Shown here: positions 40,671 to 52,291 of the stretch, in pieces
How positions within the stretch are numbered: position 1 is the stretch's first letter
Layout: the number at the start of each line of letters is the position of its first letter
Source: Amanita rubescens
Lineage: Eukaryota > Basidiomycota > Agaricomycetes > Agaricales > Amanitaceae
Direction of reading: 5' to 3'
Length of the DNA stretch: 64,000 bases
Assembly: GCA_015039365.1 (NCBI GenBank)
Contig: WION01000094.1
Coordinates: 1-64,000 of the forward strand
Notes under the pieces: generated by a model
Seen by the model: only the letters and a program-made list of their open reading frames with translations
Told to the model about the DNA's origin: nothing
Database searches by the model: none
Position numbers and translations under genes: made by a program

Positions 40671-43581
40671 ATGGCTCCGGTAACGTATCTCTCAAAAACG
40701 TACAGCAGAAGATCAGGAAAACGGAGACGAGCGCAGGATAATAGCGATGTGGAACAAAGTGATACGACAATCTCCAGCCACAGAAAGCGGCCTAGGTCAG
40801 ATTTACATGACCAGGAAACGGTTACGGAATCGAGGAGAGAGTCAACACCATCGCCGACCAAAGTGGCGACGGCCTATCGTTCGGCGTCGAAACGGCGACA
40901 AAAATCGTCCACTCCGTCGCCCTCTTCGCAAGTCAAATCCGCCAGCGTAGCTCGCGACCTCTCGGGGGTATTTGAGTCGGTGACGCCATCGCAGTCACCC
41001 GTCGGTACGCCCAAGAAACTCGCAAGACGCATGCTGGCAAGATCGGTGACAGAGTCCTCATTAGATATTAGCTTGCCCCGCGCTCCCGTCATGGAACGTA
41101 CTCCCTCACTCCCAACTATGCCATCCACACCGTCACGAGACAAAGGGAAACAGAAAGAGGTGGTAGAACCCGATGCCACACTCAACCCTTTGCTTCCCCT
41201 ACCCCGTCCAACCTCCAATATAGCTCGCACATATGCGGGCAAGTCTCGCTCGTTTCTCATTACGATTCCTGCATCTAGTCTCGACTCCGCCAATATTCCA
41301 CCCGGCATGAACATAAACATCGGCGACGAAGAAGACGATTATCTTACCCGAGAGTCCTACTCTTCCTTACGTGCACGATGGGGTGTGGATAACTCTGAAG
41401 ACGATCCGTATCCTGTAAACTCGCCAGATTCGGGTTCTAAACGTCCTTCTAGGACGGGGACTCCGGGCTGTTCTCCCTCCCGTGCTGGCAGAGGAGGCAA
41501 GAAGGCAACAGTCCCAAGCATTCCCCTCCCGCCCAATATGATGAATCCGCTGAAGAGCATAACGGAGCTGAGGACCAAAGGCGAGAATAGGAGGTTCTTA
41601 GATGAGATAGGCTATATGTTTGAAGGCATGAGCAAGAAATGCGCCTTGAGTCTTAAAAGAACAAGGTATGCGTAATATATTTGTTGTACACCCTTGGTAT
41701 TCAACGTCTTCTTCAACTAGCGCTATAGATATTGTCATGAAGCTATGCGATATAGAATTTGCACGCAAGGCTAAGGCCGCGGATATCCTTGGTAGAACCT
41801 GGGATGTATTTATTGATGCAGGGGCAGGACAGAACGAAGATAAGGTATCACACTCTCAAAACTGTTATATTATACATTGCTCATCTTTCACCTAGATACT
41901 TGATTTATTACTGGCATTCTTGGCTGCTCTTATAGCTCAAGACAATGCTTCGTTGACTGAATTGGCCCAGAGACCTTCTGCTTCCAAGAATGAGAATCAT
42001 GATCACTCCTTCGTGGATACCTTATTTTCTATCCTTGTTTCGAGCACGAGCTCTCCCACTTCAGATTTGCCTCAGCTAATTGAGGCCGGAGATGCAGATC
42101 TGAGGAAGGCTGGATTGTCGAAGAAGGATCGCAGTCAGGTACCGTTTAACTATTGCTGCTTAGGGCCGCCCTCATCCCCAGGATAGCTCACTCTTATTTA
42201 TGATCTTATTGCTTCTAAATCACATCTATTCCCCAAGAACACACCTGTGAGTATATCCACGTAACATATTATTGGTGTTGATTCCTCGACAAAGGTCACC
42301 ACACCACTCCTCATAACTTATACTTTACAACACTTACCACATATTTTAATACCCGCGCGTCACCTACCAACCTTGCTTGTCTCTCTTCGCGCTTCCTTGT
42401 CCCCCCTCGTGTCACCTCCACGACGGACTATCGCGGGACCTTTGTCCAGATCCTCGCCTTCAAAGCCAGAATCCAAGACGTATTCCTCATCGGTAACCTC
42501 TCACATTAACTGGCACGACTTGACATCCCGTATCGGCTTTGAATGTGTTGGTGCACATTTACTATTGTTGGATACCTATCTCCTTGGACAGTGGGAAGCG
42601 CCAAGTAGCGACGATGTGAGCAACGGTGAAGAAGATCCGAGAGAGGATGAGTTGGAGCAAGCCAAGGATGAATGGCTGTTAGAAGCTCTGGTTGCGCTCG
42701 GCGTCTGTGCGGAGATAAAGCTACGAAACAAAGCTGCCGGAAAAGCAGGTGAATGCCTAGAATTGGTTCTGCGGATTCTCGTGAGTCGCACGCATGCGGA
42801 GGAGAGTTGGAGTAGGGCGGTTGTCCGGAATCCCTACGCCGTGTCATTTATGCTGAGATTAGTGGCGTGGACGGGCGATATCTATAACTCTCTGAGAAAG
42901 GAAGGTAACGCCAATGATGATGATGGGAATGTGGAAACCCTCACAAGCGAGGAGGAAGTTGACGATACCGAGTCTGTGGGAGAGAGCAAGAGCCATAGAG
43001 ACGACGAGGGAATTCGATGGCAAGATCGATTATGTCTGGCACTCGGACTGTTGGCCAACCTTGCCCAGTCTGTGGAGCAAACGAAGGATACAGTGAGGGA
43101 AACACGTAAGTCCACATGTTGTTGTAATATATCACATATCACGAGCATTGATGATGGATATCATATAGGAGTTGATCCGAGCTGCTCACTAAAGAAAAGT
43201 GCATGTGTTCGGAGTTGTTGCTGCAGGCGACACTTAGGTGGCCTTGACATTATCATACGGCTGTATTCTCAACAAGAAAGTTCTGGGAACGCTCCACGGC
43301 GCAGTGGCACAACGAACGAGGAGGATGGTGAACTGAGGAGGATACTGGACACGCTATCTTTGCTGGGTCACCTTGCTGTGCTTTTCGGTCTTCTGATGCG
43401 GGATAACGGTGCGAATGAAGACATCATTATCAGTGCGCTTCCATCCAGGGGTGAGAGCAGGAAGAGCAAGCTTGAGAGACTTGTAGAACAGGCACGAGAA
43501 CTTGTGTCGTTTGATGCAGCGCTGGGAGGACCTGGTGAGGTTGCGAGGGAGGTTGTAGAATATCTCCGGGAGCTGATATAG
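40671..43581 (+). CDS. WAPL-like cohesin release factor
   Basis: Six exons (40671-41665, 41721-41844, 41896-42138, 42187-42246, 42295-43105, 43169-43581) join in phase to 881 residues. The N-terminal third is Ser/Pro/Arg-rich and disordered, starting MAPVTYLSKTYSRRSGKRRR, which is the typical opening of this family. The helical WAPL domain follows: NRRFLDEIGYMFEGMSKKCA, SAIDIVMKLCDIEFARKAKA, FIDAGAGQNEDKILDLLLAF. Later blocks are LTLIYDLIASKSHLFPKNTP, RIGFECVGAHLLLLDTYLLG and RLCLALGLLANLAQSVEQTK. The C-terminal exon carries PSCSLKKSACVRSCCCRRH. WAPL (Wpl1/Rad61) opens cohesin rings and controls sister-chromatid cohesion in the nucleus. The ATG at 40671 was chosen over upstream frame because TYSRR is near the N-terminus in relatives. 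Confidence 0.87.
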
Positions 43582-43670
43582 ATAGTTTTGTATGGCCCTG
43601 ACCCTGACAACGCAACTGCTCGCTACCGTGATCCATCAATTAACTTATAAGAGACTATAAGTAAGTACGC

Positions 43671-45942
43671 ATGGCTGATGACCCAGAGCTCCCCTCGCGC
43701 GCCGCCGCCGCCGCTTCCCCCCTGCGCCTGCGCCCGAGCATGACCCCGCTCGGTCCTCGTGGTCGCACGCGTTCGAGCGCTGCTCTAGAGCCCTCTTCAC
43801 CCGTACTCAGCAGAACAACCACCCCAGACATCACCCCAACCACCCCGAAACTAGAATCTCAATCATCTATCCATGCTCTTGTTGAAACACCCCTTGTATC
43901 CAAGCCCCCTTCTCCGCCACCCGCAATCAAGCCTATCAATAAACCACCGCCACTGACCATCCCTTCTTCAATCTCATTCGAATCGACGCCAGTCCAATGG
44001 AAAGGCCAGCCCCTCGAAGCTGCTCTCTGTGTGTATTCTTCCTGTGTCACACACCCGTCAAGCTGACAACTTTTGACACTGTAACAGGGACATTCACGTC
44101 GCAAGAGCTCCAACACATCGTCTCACGCTCAATTCGGGCTTCGGCTGGCGAATCATTCATTCGGTTGCTCTCCATAGAGAATCTAGATAAAGTTCTTCCA
44201 GCCGAGCTTGAAAAACTCGAAAATGCCAAGCTAATGACACAGTCAAAGTACCGTTTTCTGGTCCATCGAAGGACAATGCTACTCCAAGGTATAAACTCGC
44301 GCGCTTCTGCCTCTGTCATTGCAAAAGAGAGGGAGGAATCTGCGTCGACCATCTCCGCGCTTGCGGTACAGCTATCGCAAACTGTGGCTGAATGTGATCA
44401 ACAAGTGGGCGAGTTGGCGAAAATTTATGACCAGCAGGCTCAGATTTCCAAAATGCTGGATGTGCATTGGGGAAGTGCCCTTGCTATTGCCTTGCGTAAG
44501 GTGGGTCGGACAATTGATCAAAAGGGTCAGATATTGAGAGTTATTGTGTTATAGCTCAACAGTAGCTATGGCAGACGGACTAATGATCTCAACCAATCAC
44601 GGCAAAGGGTTTCGCAGCTTGAAGCAGAGCTTGACGATGCTTGGAAGGAAGCTGAGAGGCTCGCCCAGGAATTGGACGCGATAGACGCCGCGGCAGCAAT
44701 TTCGGATGGTGAAGAGGAAGTCGTCATATCCAAAGCAGCGGTCGTTTCGATACCCCAAACGAAAGAACCTAGTGTCCCACTTCCGATGGTCCCTACTTAC
44801 TTCACCATAGAAGCGCTTTCAAGGAATGGTTCTAGAATCGCTCTCGCCCAAGCACCATCACTTGTCAATGCGCCGCAAAAGTTTCCAGAATCACCTCAGA
44901 TGGTACCATCAGAAGTCACGCCTGCCATGTCACGCGAACCATCGTCAGCTTCATCTCCCATTACGATCGAAGAGGTTGAAGAGGACACGGAAGAAGCGCC
45001 AGCTTTACCTCCTAAAGACAACGGTTATGTAATGCTCAGCCCAAGAAGTGCCGATGATGCAGCAAGCATCAAGAGCAACAAAAGCACGAAAAGCAACAAG
45101 AGTCGCGTCAGCATTGTCTCGGCAGCGCGACGACGAAGCAACCGCGTCTCTCAGAGCAGCCTTCGCTTCGGTCACCAACATAAGTTAAGTTTCACCAAGC
45201 CAAACGACGCACCTCCCGTTCCGAATCTGCCAACCTCCAAAGTGTCCACGAGCAAACCCAACAGGTTCTCAGCTAGCTTACTTTCGACAAAGTCATTCAA
45301 AGCATCCAAAATATTCTCTAGTAACTCATCTTCGTCTGCTACATCTCATAAGGCACATCAATCCAATGGCAGCACGGTAAAGTCGATTTCTTCACACTCG
45401 TCTTCGACTGCTGCTGCTCCGCAATACAAGCCGGATGATCCATCCTCGCAGAATGTCGTGCTGGACATCAGAAAGCGGACGAGTCTGGAGGATCTTCGTA
45501 TCGTCGATTCTCCGACCTCTGAAAGATTTTCTGAAGAGAATGAAGGTGTGACGGTCGACGATATATACATCCACCCTCGAAGGGGCACCATTGCGGATCC
45601 TGCGGCACTTAACCGGTTGTCCCGAGGTATGTCGACGGATGACTTTAACGTCTCTGGTCGTGGCAACAATGGTACGTTTTTTTATTCAATTTATTATGAT
45701 GCGTTAGTAGTGACACTGTTTTAGACCCGTCGAAGGAGGTGCCTTCAATCTGGCGTTCCGTCGACACTCCCACAACGCCTGCGGAGCGCGTAGAGTCCCT
45801 CCTCCGTAAAGGACCAAAACGAAATCCTTACAACAAGCTTAAAACCCTCACAAAGCGATACTCGCTTCCGTTCCCGTTGTTCAACGCCAGTAAGGCGTCT
45901 GCGCCGAATTCGAAACATCATGATAAAAGCACTTACGATTAG
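43671..45942 (+). CDS. Conserved basidiomycete coiled-coil protein, unknown function
   Basis: Four exons (43671-44028, 44088-44500, 44555-45671, 45725-45942) join in phase to 701 residues. After a Ser/Pro-rich start comes a conserved core (about residues 100-330): PVQWKGQPLEAALWTFTSQE, SRSIRASAGESFIRLLSIEN, KYRFLVHRRTMLLQGINSRA, HWGSALAIALRKLNSSYGRR. A coiled coil follows (RQRVSQLEAELDDAWKEAER). The C-terminal half is disordered and Ser/Lys-rich (SIKSNKSTKSNKSRVSIVSA). I recognise the core from Agaricomycete hypothetical proteins but know no function. It lies 89 bp after the WAPL-like gene on the same strand. Confidence 0.82.
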
Positions 45943-46216
45943 AGACCCCCGCCTGCACTCCATTGTGTTGTTATCCATCATCCACCGACTTGTAGCAACA
46001 CCATCCCTGCCCTGCATTTCCTTCATCGCCGTCACCCACTCTCGCCCCTTATGACCCATTATAGTAGCTATCTTTATATACCCTAAGTTCTTGATACACT
46101 ATCATGGACATCATCGTTACTTCTTAGCAGTAACCACCCAAAACTTGGTAATAACACCGAGTTTGTATCGTTACACTATCTACATGACATGTATATACCC
46201 TACAGTGACCTCTTGA

Positions 46217-47804
46217 TTATTCTATTTTATCCTCTCCCTCATTATCTTTTGTCTTGGGCAAAGCGACCGATTCAAAGACCTTGCAGCATTCGACTTTGAG
46301 AGGAACCTTGAGTCACCAAAAAGCGCGTCATTCGAGACACTCGGTCATCAGCAGGTAAAACACGTACCCTGGCGATAGCCAGTTCGACCATCTTGGCTAA
46401 AACGTCTCGTTTCTTCATCAACTTGATCATCACTTTCAAATCCCAATAAACGCCCTTTTCTAATTCCTCAAGTTCCGCGGCGCACGATTCGACAATCGCA
46501 GAACCGCGAGGACAAATCTTCAACTTGTCCAAAGTCCGAGACTTGACCGTCGAATTTTCGACTCCTTTCTTGTGCAACTCTTGGGACGCAAAGATCGACT
46601 CTGTTTCGACGATTTCGCATGCCGCGTCGACGCATTGGAACCTATATTGGACGAGCCAGTACAGATCCGCACCCGTGATCTGCTTCAGTTCGTCGACGTA
46701 AGGTATATCTTCCAACGGGCTGTTCAATGTGCTCAACGCCGCGGCTTTGACCACTTCTCCCCATCCGAGCGTGATGGTGATGGCAAAAACGCGGAGGGGA
46801 TCGTCGGTCAGGAACGAGGACGCCAGTAGCTGTTGCTTCAGTTTGTCTTCGATCACGGTCATCCTGTATTTTTGCGCTGCTTTCCCTAGCTTGTAATAAG
46901 TATCCAACTTGTCAATCTGTCGTTCCGATAATCCGTGAGGATAGATGAGAAGCAAGAGCAGACGGAGGATCTCGCTATCTTCATCAAAGTCAAAGATAGG
47001 TAGACCACCCCCGACTTTGGTAGGTTTCTTCCTATCGATCGTCGGCGAAACGAGAGATACGAGAGTTTTGAGCACGAAAAAGTCGACCGAGTCGGAAGAG
47101 CGGAAAATGGCGTCGGCGTCCTTGGATGGTTCGAACAGCTTATCATTGCGGTTGACGAGCGTATCGGTGTCCGATTGTGGCTGGCTAGAGGCAACGGAGA
47201 GACGCTTGGACGTGACACCTGTTTTCGTTTTCTCGCCCGAAATACGCTCATGGCGAAACTTGAGGTCCAAGTAGCCGTAAAAATCGGCACCGTTGATGTT
47301 GCGAAGCTCGTCGATGAATGGTAACTCGCGAAGTGGGATCTCCAGGGTTTTGCGGGCGGCCAAGGTAGCTTCGTGGTGCCAGCCAAGCTGCACAAGAGTG
47401 GCATACAACTGAAATTGGTCCGGGAACGCACCTACCCCACACCCGGGGGCAGAACTCGACAGTGGCAACTTGAGCTTGTTCTCGATTGTGTTCATTTTAT
47501 ACTTCTGCACAGTTGCTCCCACCTTCAAAAGTGAATGACAGTCATTCAGCTTCAGTTGGTGAGCGTATGGATAAATGGTGGATAGAACGTAATAAAGTGT
47601 CCTGCTGTCCTCTGCAACGGGAAGGACAGATCGGTCATTCTTCTTCTCTTTAAGATTCGAATCGCGAATCGAAGAAAATAGTGTGCAAAAGGCGGGCGAA
47701 ACGAGGCGAAGGAGCGACTCGAGTACAAAGAAGTCGACGTTATCACAGGATCGCAAGATAACATCTGAGTAGGCAGAGGCGTCAAAGGGCTTCTGAGCAT
47801 CCAT
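46217..47804 (-). CDS. Double-BTB domain protein (intact)
   Basis: Exon 1 (47804-46368) encodes 479 residues. A 61-nt phase-0 intron (46307-46367) leads to a last exon that starts VPLKVECCKVF and ends at 46217, giving 508 residues in all. Unit 1: AYSDVILRSCDNVDFFVLES with VSPAFCTLF and LPVAEDSRTLYYVLSTIYPY. Helices end INGADFYGYLDLKFRHE. Unit 2: SKDADAIFRSSDSVDFFVLK with ILRLLLLLIYPHG, ending ITGADLYWLVQYRFQCVDAA. The C-terminal motif is LKICPRGSAIVESCAAELEE. Without splicing the tail would be VRVLPADDRVS and unlike any paralogue. There is no signal peptide or membrane segment. The role is probably protein interaction; substrate and partner are unknown. Confidence 0.88.
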
Positions 47805-49032
47805 GGTAAAATCATATGGAGAGCTAAGCGCGTGGTGGAAGAGCCTTTATAATGTTCGTCAAGGTGGCCATGGGCCCCGGGCCCTTGTTCACTCCGCGAC
47901 TTTTCTTCTGCCACCCGTATTGGAGCTTTGAGGAGCCCCTGGTGCGTTGGTAAGCACGTTTCTGGCCTCAAAGCAGGCATGACTGGAAAAGTTCAAAGAA
48001 GGCTGTTTCTTTACGTGTAGCCAGAAGGCATGTTGGCGGATCAACGAAGGTGGCCTTTGTCGGCTTCAGTGATTCCGGCTCATAGAGCCCCTGGTGCTAG
48101 CTGCAAATCAGTAACGAATTGCTTCCAGTGATGGTCAGCCACCCAACCAAAAGTTTCGTATAAATTCCAAAACTCAGCCGCGGCCCAGGCCCCAGTCCGT
48201 CTTTCTCAGGACTCGCCGTTGGTCCAGCTTCTCTTGCCTGCCAGGGGCTGGACTTTAAGCATGCTACAATCATTATTGGATTCTTGCTGCTATTAGGTCG
48301 TGAGACCCAATAACCAGTATCGCTATTCAACGTTCAACTTATAGGTGGTTTTATCATCAATAATCAGTCGAGACTACTGGATAGGCTAGTGTGTGGTCCA
48401 CAAGCAAGTCCACAAGATCCGTTAATAGTCTGCCGAGAGCCGCATTCTGGAGCGGCGTTTCGCTTCCAGCGATTCGAGAGTCAAAGGCGAGGTCGAGGGG
48501 TGGTCCAACTTTGAGATGGATTTTGCATGCCTAGGTGGGCATACGAGTTGAGGGGATCCGAGAGATAGGGTGATGGTGGAGTTATGAGATGGTCTTCTGC
48601 GAGGTGTGTACAAGGTAGGACAGATGACGAAGCTGGTAATGGTTGATGATATCGATTATGTGAGCCGTCGAGGACGGTGGTGCGGGATGAGGCAGAATGT
48701 GAATGAGAATCGTGGTTATAACTTATACGTCGTTGCAACTCCTTCAATACGTAAACGTCTCCTCGCGGTCGAGCTGACCCCCATTTGACTCCCTCTCATG
48801 ACCGATCATTTCCCGTGAGAAACGCGAGACCTTATCTTTAGGTATGTTGTCTTCACCCAATACGTGGCTGAGATATCTCTTCAGGTTTACCGTCTAGCAC
48901 AAAGTCACCAACATTGTTTACGGGGTTTTCCTGATGTACTTCATCGAGCGTGATGCCTTGCGCCTGAAAAGATTGGCATTACTAGCCACTTTCCAGAGTT
49001 TGGAGCTGATCCAATGATAGACCCAAGCCAAG
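47805..49032. other. Intergenic, no gene recognised
   Basis: Overlapping short frames (60-140 codons) on both strands lack domains. The phrase AGCCCCTGGTGC occurs twice (about 47934 and 48085). The left end is the BTB gene promoter, and the duplicated promoter region begins at the right. Confidence 0.4.
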
Positions 49033-49252
49033 GTTCTCGCTTGGCTAACAATGAGCACACAGCTCGGAGGCGAGCGGTGGCAACACTACCATGAATCCTA
49101 CGTACTCGTCGGTTGCAGCATTGTCAGGCTATATCTGTTCTGGTTCTTGCTTTGCTAACAATGAGCACACAGCTCGGAGGCGAGCGGTGGCAACACTACC
49201 ATGAGTCCTACGTACTCGTCGGTTGCAGCATTGTCAGGCCATATCTGTTCTT
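49033..49252 (+). repeat. 110-bp tandem direct repeat
   Basis: Two nearly identical units (about 49033-49142 and 49143-49252) each contain GCTAACAATGAGCACACAGC, then GGAGGCGAGCGGTGGCAAC and CGTACTCGTCGGTTGCAGCA. They differ by a few substitutions. They sit upstream of the duplicated promoter of the DUF1254 gene. Confidence 0.9.
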
Positions 49253-50016
49253 CGGATTAAAGGTTCTTGTCGGCCCAAGCTCTACCAAAGCCCCAGCCGA
49301 CGCTCCTGGGCCTTGTCTCTGGTTAAAATGTGGAAGGTCGATCTCGAACTAAATGCTCGATATTGAATCAAAGTCACCTCAGTACTCCCGACGCATTGAC
49401 TTTGGCGCGCCACACAATTGTACCTATTGCGGAGTCTTTAGATGAATTATAGGGTCCTTTGGAAGAGGCCGGGTTCAGATTTGTTAGTGCATGTCACTAA
49501 CGAACATCGAGAAGCAGCGACGTTGTCGGATGGAAAAGAATGTACGTACGTGCGTACGCCGACTTGACCCAATGCGAAGCTTACACCCATGCATCTCAAG
49601 AGTACTAGCCGCTCCTTCCTTTCCACATATAAGTGGACCAGGGTATATTTGTTCTTCGGATTAAAGGTTTGGTGTCCACATGACCTGACTCGGAGCTCTG
49701 CCAGAGCGCCTGTAGAGGGTCGGACTTGAATTAAATGCTTCGAGACCCTGATATTGAATCAAAGTTACCTTCAGTACTCCGGTGATGTCCGTCCGCCGCT
49801 CAATTGTGCCTACTGCAGAGTCTTAAATGAAATCTACCGTACTTCGGAAGAGGTCCGTTCGATTTGGTTTATTGGTGCATATCACCAACGAACGTCTGGA
49901 AGCAGTGACGTTGTCGGACGGAGATGAATGTACGTACGTCGACTTGACCCAATGTGAAGCTCACCCTTGCATCTCAGGATTACTAACCGCTCCGTTCTTT
50001 CCACATATAAGTGGAC
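49242..50016 (+). repeat. Duplicated promoter region (two units of about 370-400 bp)
   Basis: Unit A is about 49242-49638 and unit B about 49644-50016. Both run from TTCTTCGGATTAAAGG through ATATTGAATCAAAGT, the GTACGTACGT block, CGACTTGACCCAATG and CGCTCC to TTTCCACATATAAGTGGAC. Similarity is patchy at the left end and strong in the right half. Confidence 0.85.
50001..50010 (+). promoter_or_regulatory. TATA-like element of the DUF1254 gene
   Basis: CCACATATAAGTGG lies about 85 bp before the ATG at 50091. The same element occurs at 49623-49636 in the upstream promoter copy. Confidence 0.5.
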
Positions 50017-50090
50017 ATCAGTTCCCCAAGTCGCTTCACCCCCCAAAGTTGACTCATACACAAGTTCCAACTTAATCCTACGAACACATC

Positions 50091-51804
50091 ATGCAGTGGA
50101 TCGCTGAAAATGTGACTACGGCCTTATCGTTCGCAGATAAGTCTAACTCGGTAGCACAAGAAGCGACAGTGTTCTCCCTGATTGTAAGTTGCTAGACACT
50201 ACTTTGTCTATGTGAAACTGAATGCAGGCAATAAAGTACGGCACCCCTCTTCTATCTTATTCCCATCTGGCCTCAAAAATGGGGGAAAATCTGGGCGAAT
50301 TTGCGACCAATGTATTTTATCATCAGAAGAAGCTAGCTAGCGCTGGCTTCAACGACATCAACAGACCCAACGTGGACACGTATGTGCCATCTTTGAACCA
50401 TACTGGCGGATTTTAACGGAAATCGTCAGTCTCTACTCAGAGGCCCTGATAGATCTCTCGAGTCAAGAGCTAGTTGTGACCATACCCAAAGATTTTCCAA
50501 CTGATCGTTTTTATGTCTTTCCCTTTTACGATGTGTGAGTCGACTCTCGTGTCATAGTTGCTGCTTCCACTATTGACATATTTCTAGGTACGGAAACAAT
50601 GTCGTCAATCTTGGCACAGTGGGGGTTAGCAGCGCCGCAGGCAAATATCTAGTCAGTTACCGCCCTGCGGACCCTGGCTACGGACCCAGCGATGGTTCCG
50701 ACGGTTACGTCGGCTATATCTACATGCCGACTCCCTATGGTGCAATCGATCTCCGCATCCAGGTCAATGGCTCCGACGATGTACCGAAAGTGAGGGTTCT
50801 TCAAAATCTGTTCAAGTTGACGTCTACGCCAATCCCTATACAACTTGCCCCCACGCTTACGTTGTCCCTCCTGTCTGATGGCCTCTCCGACAATGTCCCC
50901 GAAGAGATTCTTCAGCTGACAGCACGCCTCTCGCTTTTCTGCCTCCCTGAAGTAGGGTCAGATATTGCCAGGGTGACTTCCATACTCCGACTCGCCGGAT
51001 TGTCACGGGGATCCTATGCAACTCCATCAGGGGTCGATCTAAAGAGCGCCGCAGAAGAGGCCATCAAGAAGGTTGCATCCGTTCTCCACTCTCAGTTTGA
51101 CAAATACTTCCGAAATCTCGGCAATAGTTGGTCACAGCTGCGCGACATCTACTCGGGCGATTTCAAGACCAACTACCAAGTCCGAGCATTTGTTGCAGCG
51201 CAAGGCTATCTACAGCTCAAAGCTCATCAGGCCATATATCCCATATACAAGACCACGAGCCCACTCACCTCCGATAAATCGTACACAGTCACCTTCAGCA
51301 GGAAGCCTCCGGTTAAAGGTTTCTGGAGCCTTACGGTATACAACACAAAGGCGTACCTTATCGAAAATCAATGGAACATTTATTCCCTTGGTGACCGCAG
51401 TGACATCAAATATCCAAATGGCGATCTCGTTTATGGATCAGGCTCGGATAGCGATGGCGAATTCACTATTCTTTTACAGACCCTGGACATTCCTCCGCCT
51501 GAGAGCTATCAATCTAAGTAAGCGCGTCCATTTTTTGTCGCATATCTGAGTTTCTGATGTACTCTATGTAGCTGGATCCCGACGCCTTCGCAACAGGGAG
51601 ACGAGGCGAGCAGACGATTCAATTTCAACCGTTCGTGAAATTTGTAAAAAAAATTGCATTTCGTTTATACCTGACTATCGGTTTTTAGTCCGTTGGTATG
51701 GCCCGAAAGCGGAACTCCTCCTACCTGAAGGGGCGTCTGGAGCTTATGTATATCCAATAGTCACTGCGTTGGATGCACCAGTCACGTCGACGTCGAAGGT
51801 TTGA
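50091..51804 (+). CDS. DUF1254/DUF1214 domain protein
   Basis: Six exons (50091-50183, 50228-50379, 50430-50534, 50588-51517, 51572-51630, 51689-51804) join in phase to 484 residues. The N-terminal DUF1254 part has KYGTPLLSYSHLASKMGENL, RPNVDTLYSEALIDLSSQEL and FYVFPFYDVYGNNVVNLGTV. The C-terminal DUF1214 part has YTVTFSRKPPVKGFWSLTVY, YSLGDRSDIKYPNGDLVYGS and LRWYGPKAELLLPEGASGAY. These paired domains are common in bacteria and scattered in fungi, with no established enzymatic function. No signal peptide is evident. The promoter is duplicated in tandem, so expression may be regulated by duplicated sites. Confidence 0.88.
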
Positions 51805-52291
51805 CTGCCTTGCGTTCTGCCCGATATCTTGCGATCAATTTGCTTCTAGAAATAAAGTACTTTTCTTCTCCACGCAGCCCTTTTTCCCCGTTCTTGCCCC
51901 CAAGTATGTATACTTGTACTAGCCTGAGTTTTGTCATCGTGAAGTTTGTACCAATTACTGCTATGCTTACTGTTATCCACAGCCGCCGCCGACTTTGGTA
52001 TGTAAGTGGATTCCCAAGTTCATCTGCGCGCCTTTTAAGACCACAGCTCAACCAACTTTCAACATCTTCACAAGCCCATTCGCCGTCGGCCGCTAACTCT
52101 TTCTCTTGCGCGCGGTCACTGCTAGCATTGTTTAGATGAGGCTCCAATGGGAATTTCAGAATGAAGTTAAGCATTCTAATTGGACGCAGCAAAGTCCCTT
52201 TGTCGAAACGATACAATTATCAAAGTATACATTACTTAGTACATTCAAGATTAAATTATCTATTATGCCGCCTATACCCACCCGACACTGA
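51805..52291. other. Intergenic between convergent genes
   Basis: This holds the 3' regions of the DUF1254 gene (plus) and the BTB gene (minus). Open frames here on both strands (112 and 144 codons) look like chance frames; no domain is recognised. Confidence 0.45.

Noticed and set aside
48422..48788. Short frames near 48.5 kb
   Set aside because: Mutually overlapping on both strands, and no domain or conserved block was seen.
51782..52216. 144-codon minus frame between the DUF1254 gene and the BTB gene
   Set aside because: It overlaps the end of the DUF1254 coding region, has no domain and looks like a chance frame in 3' DNA.
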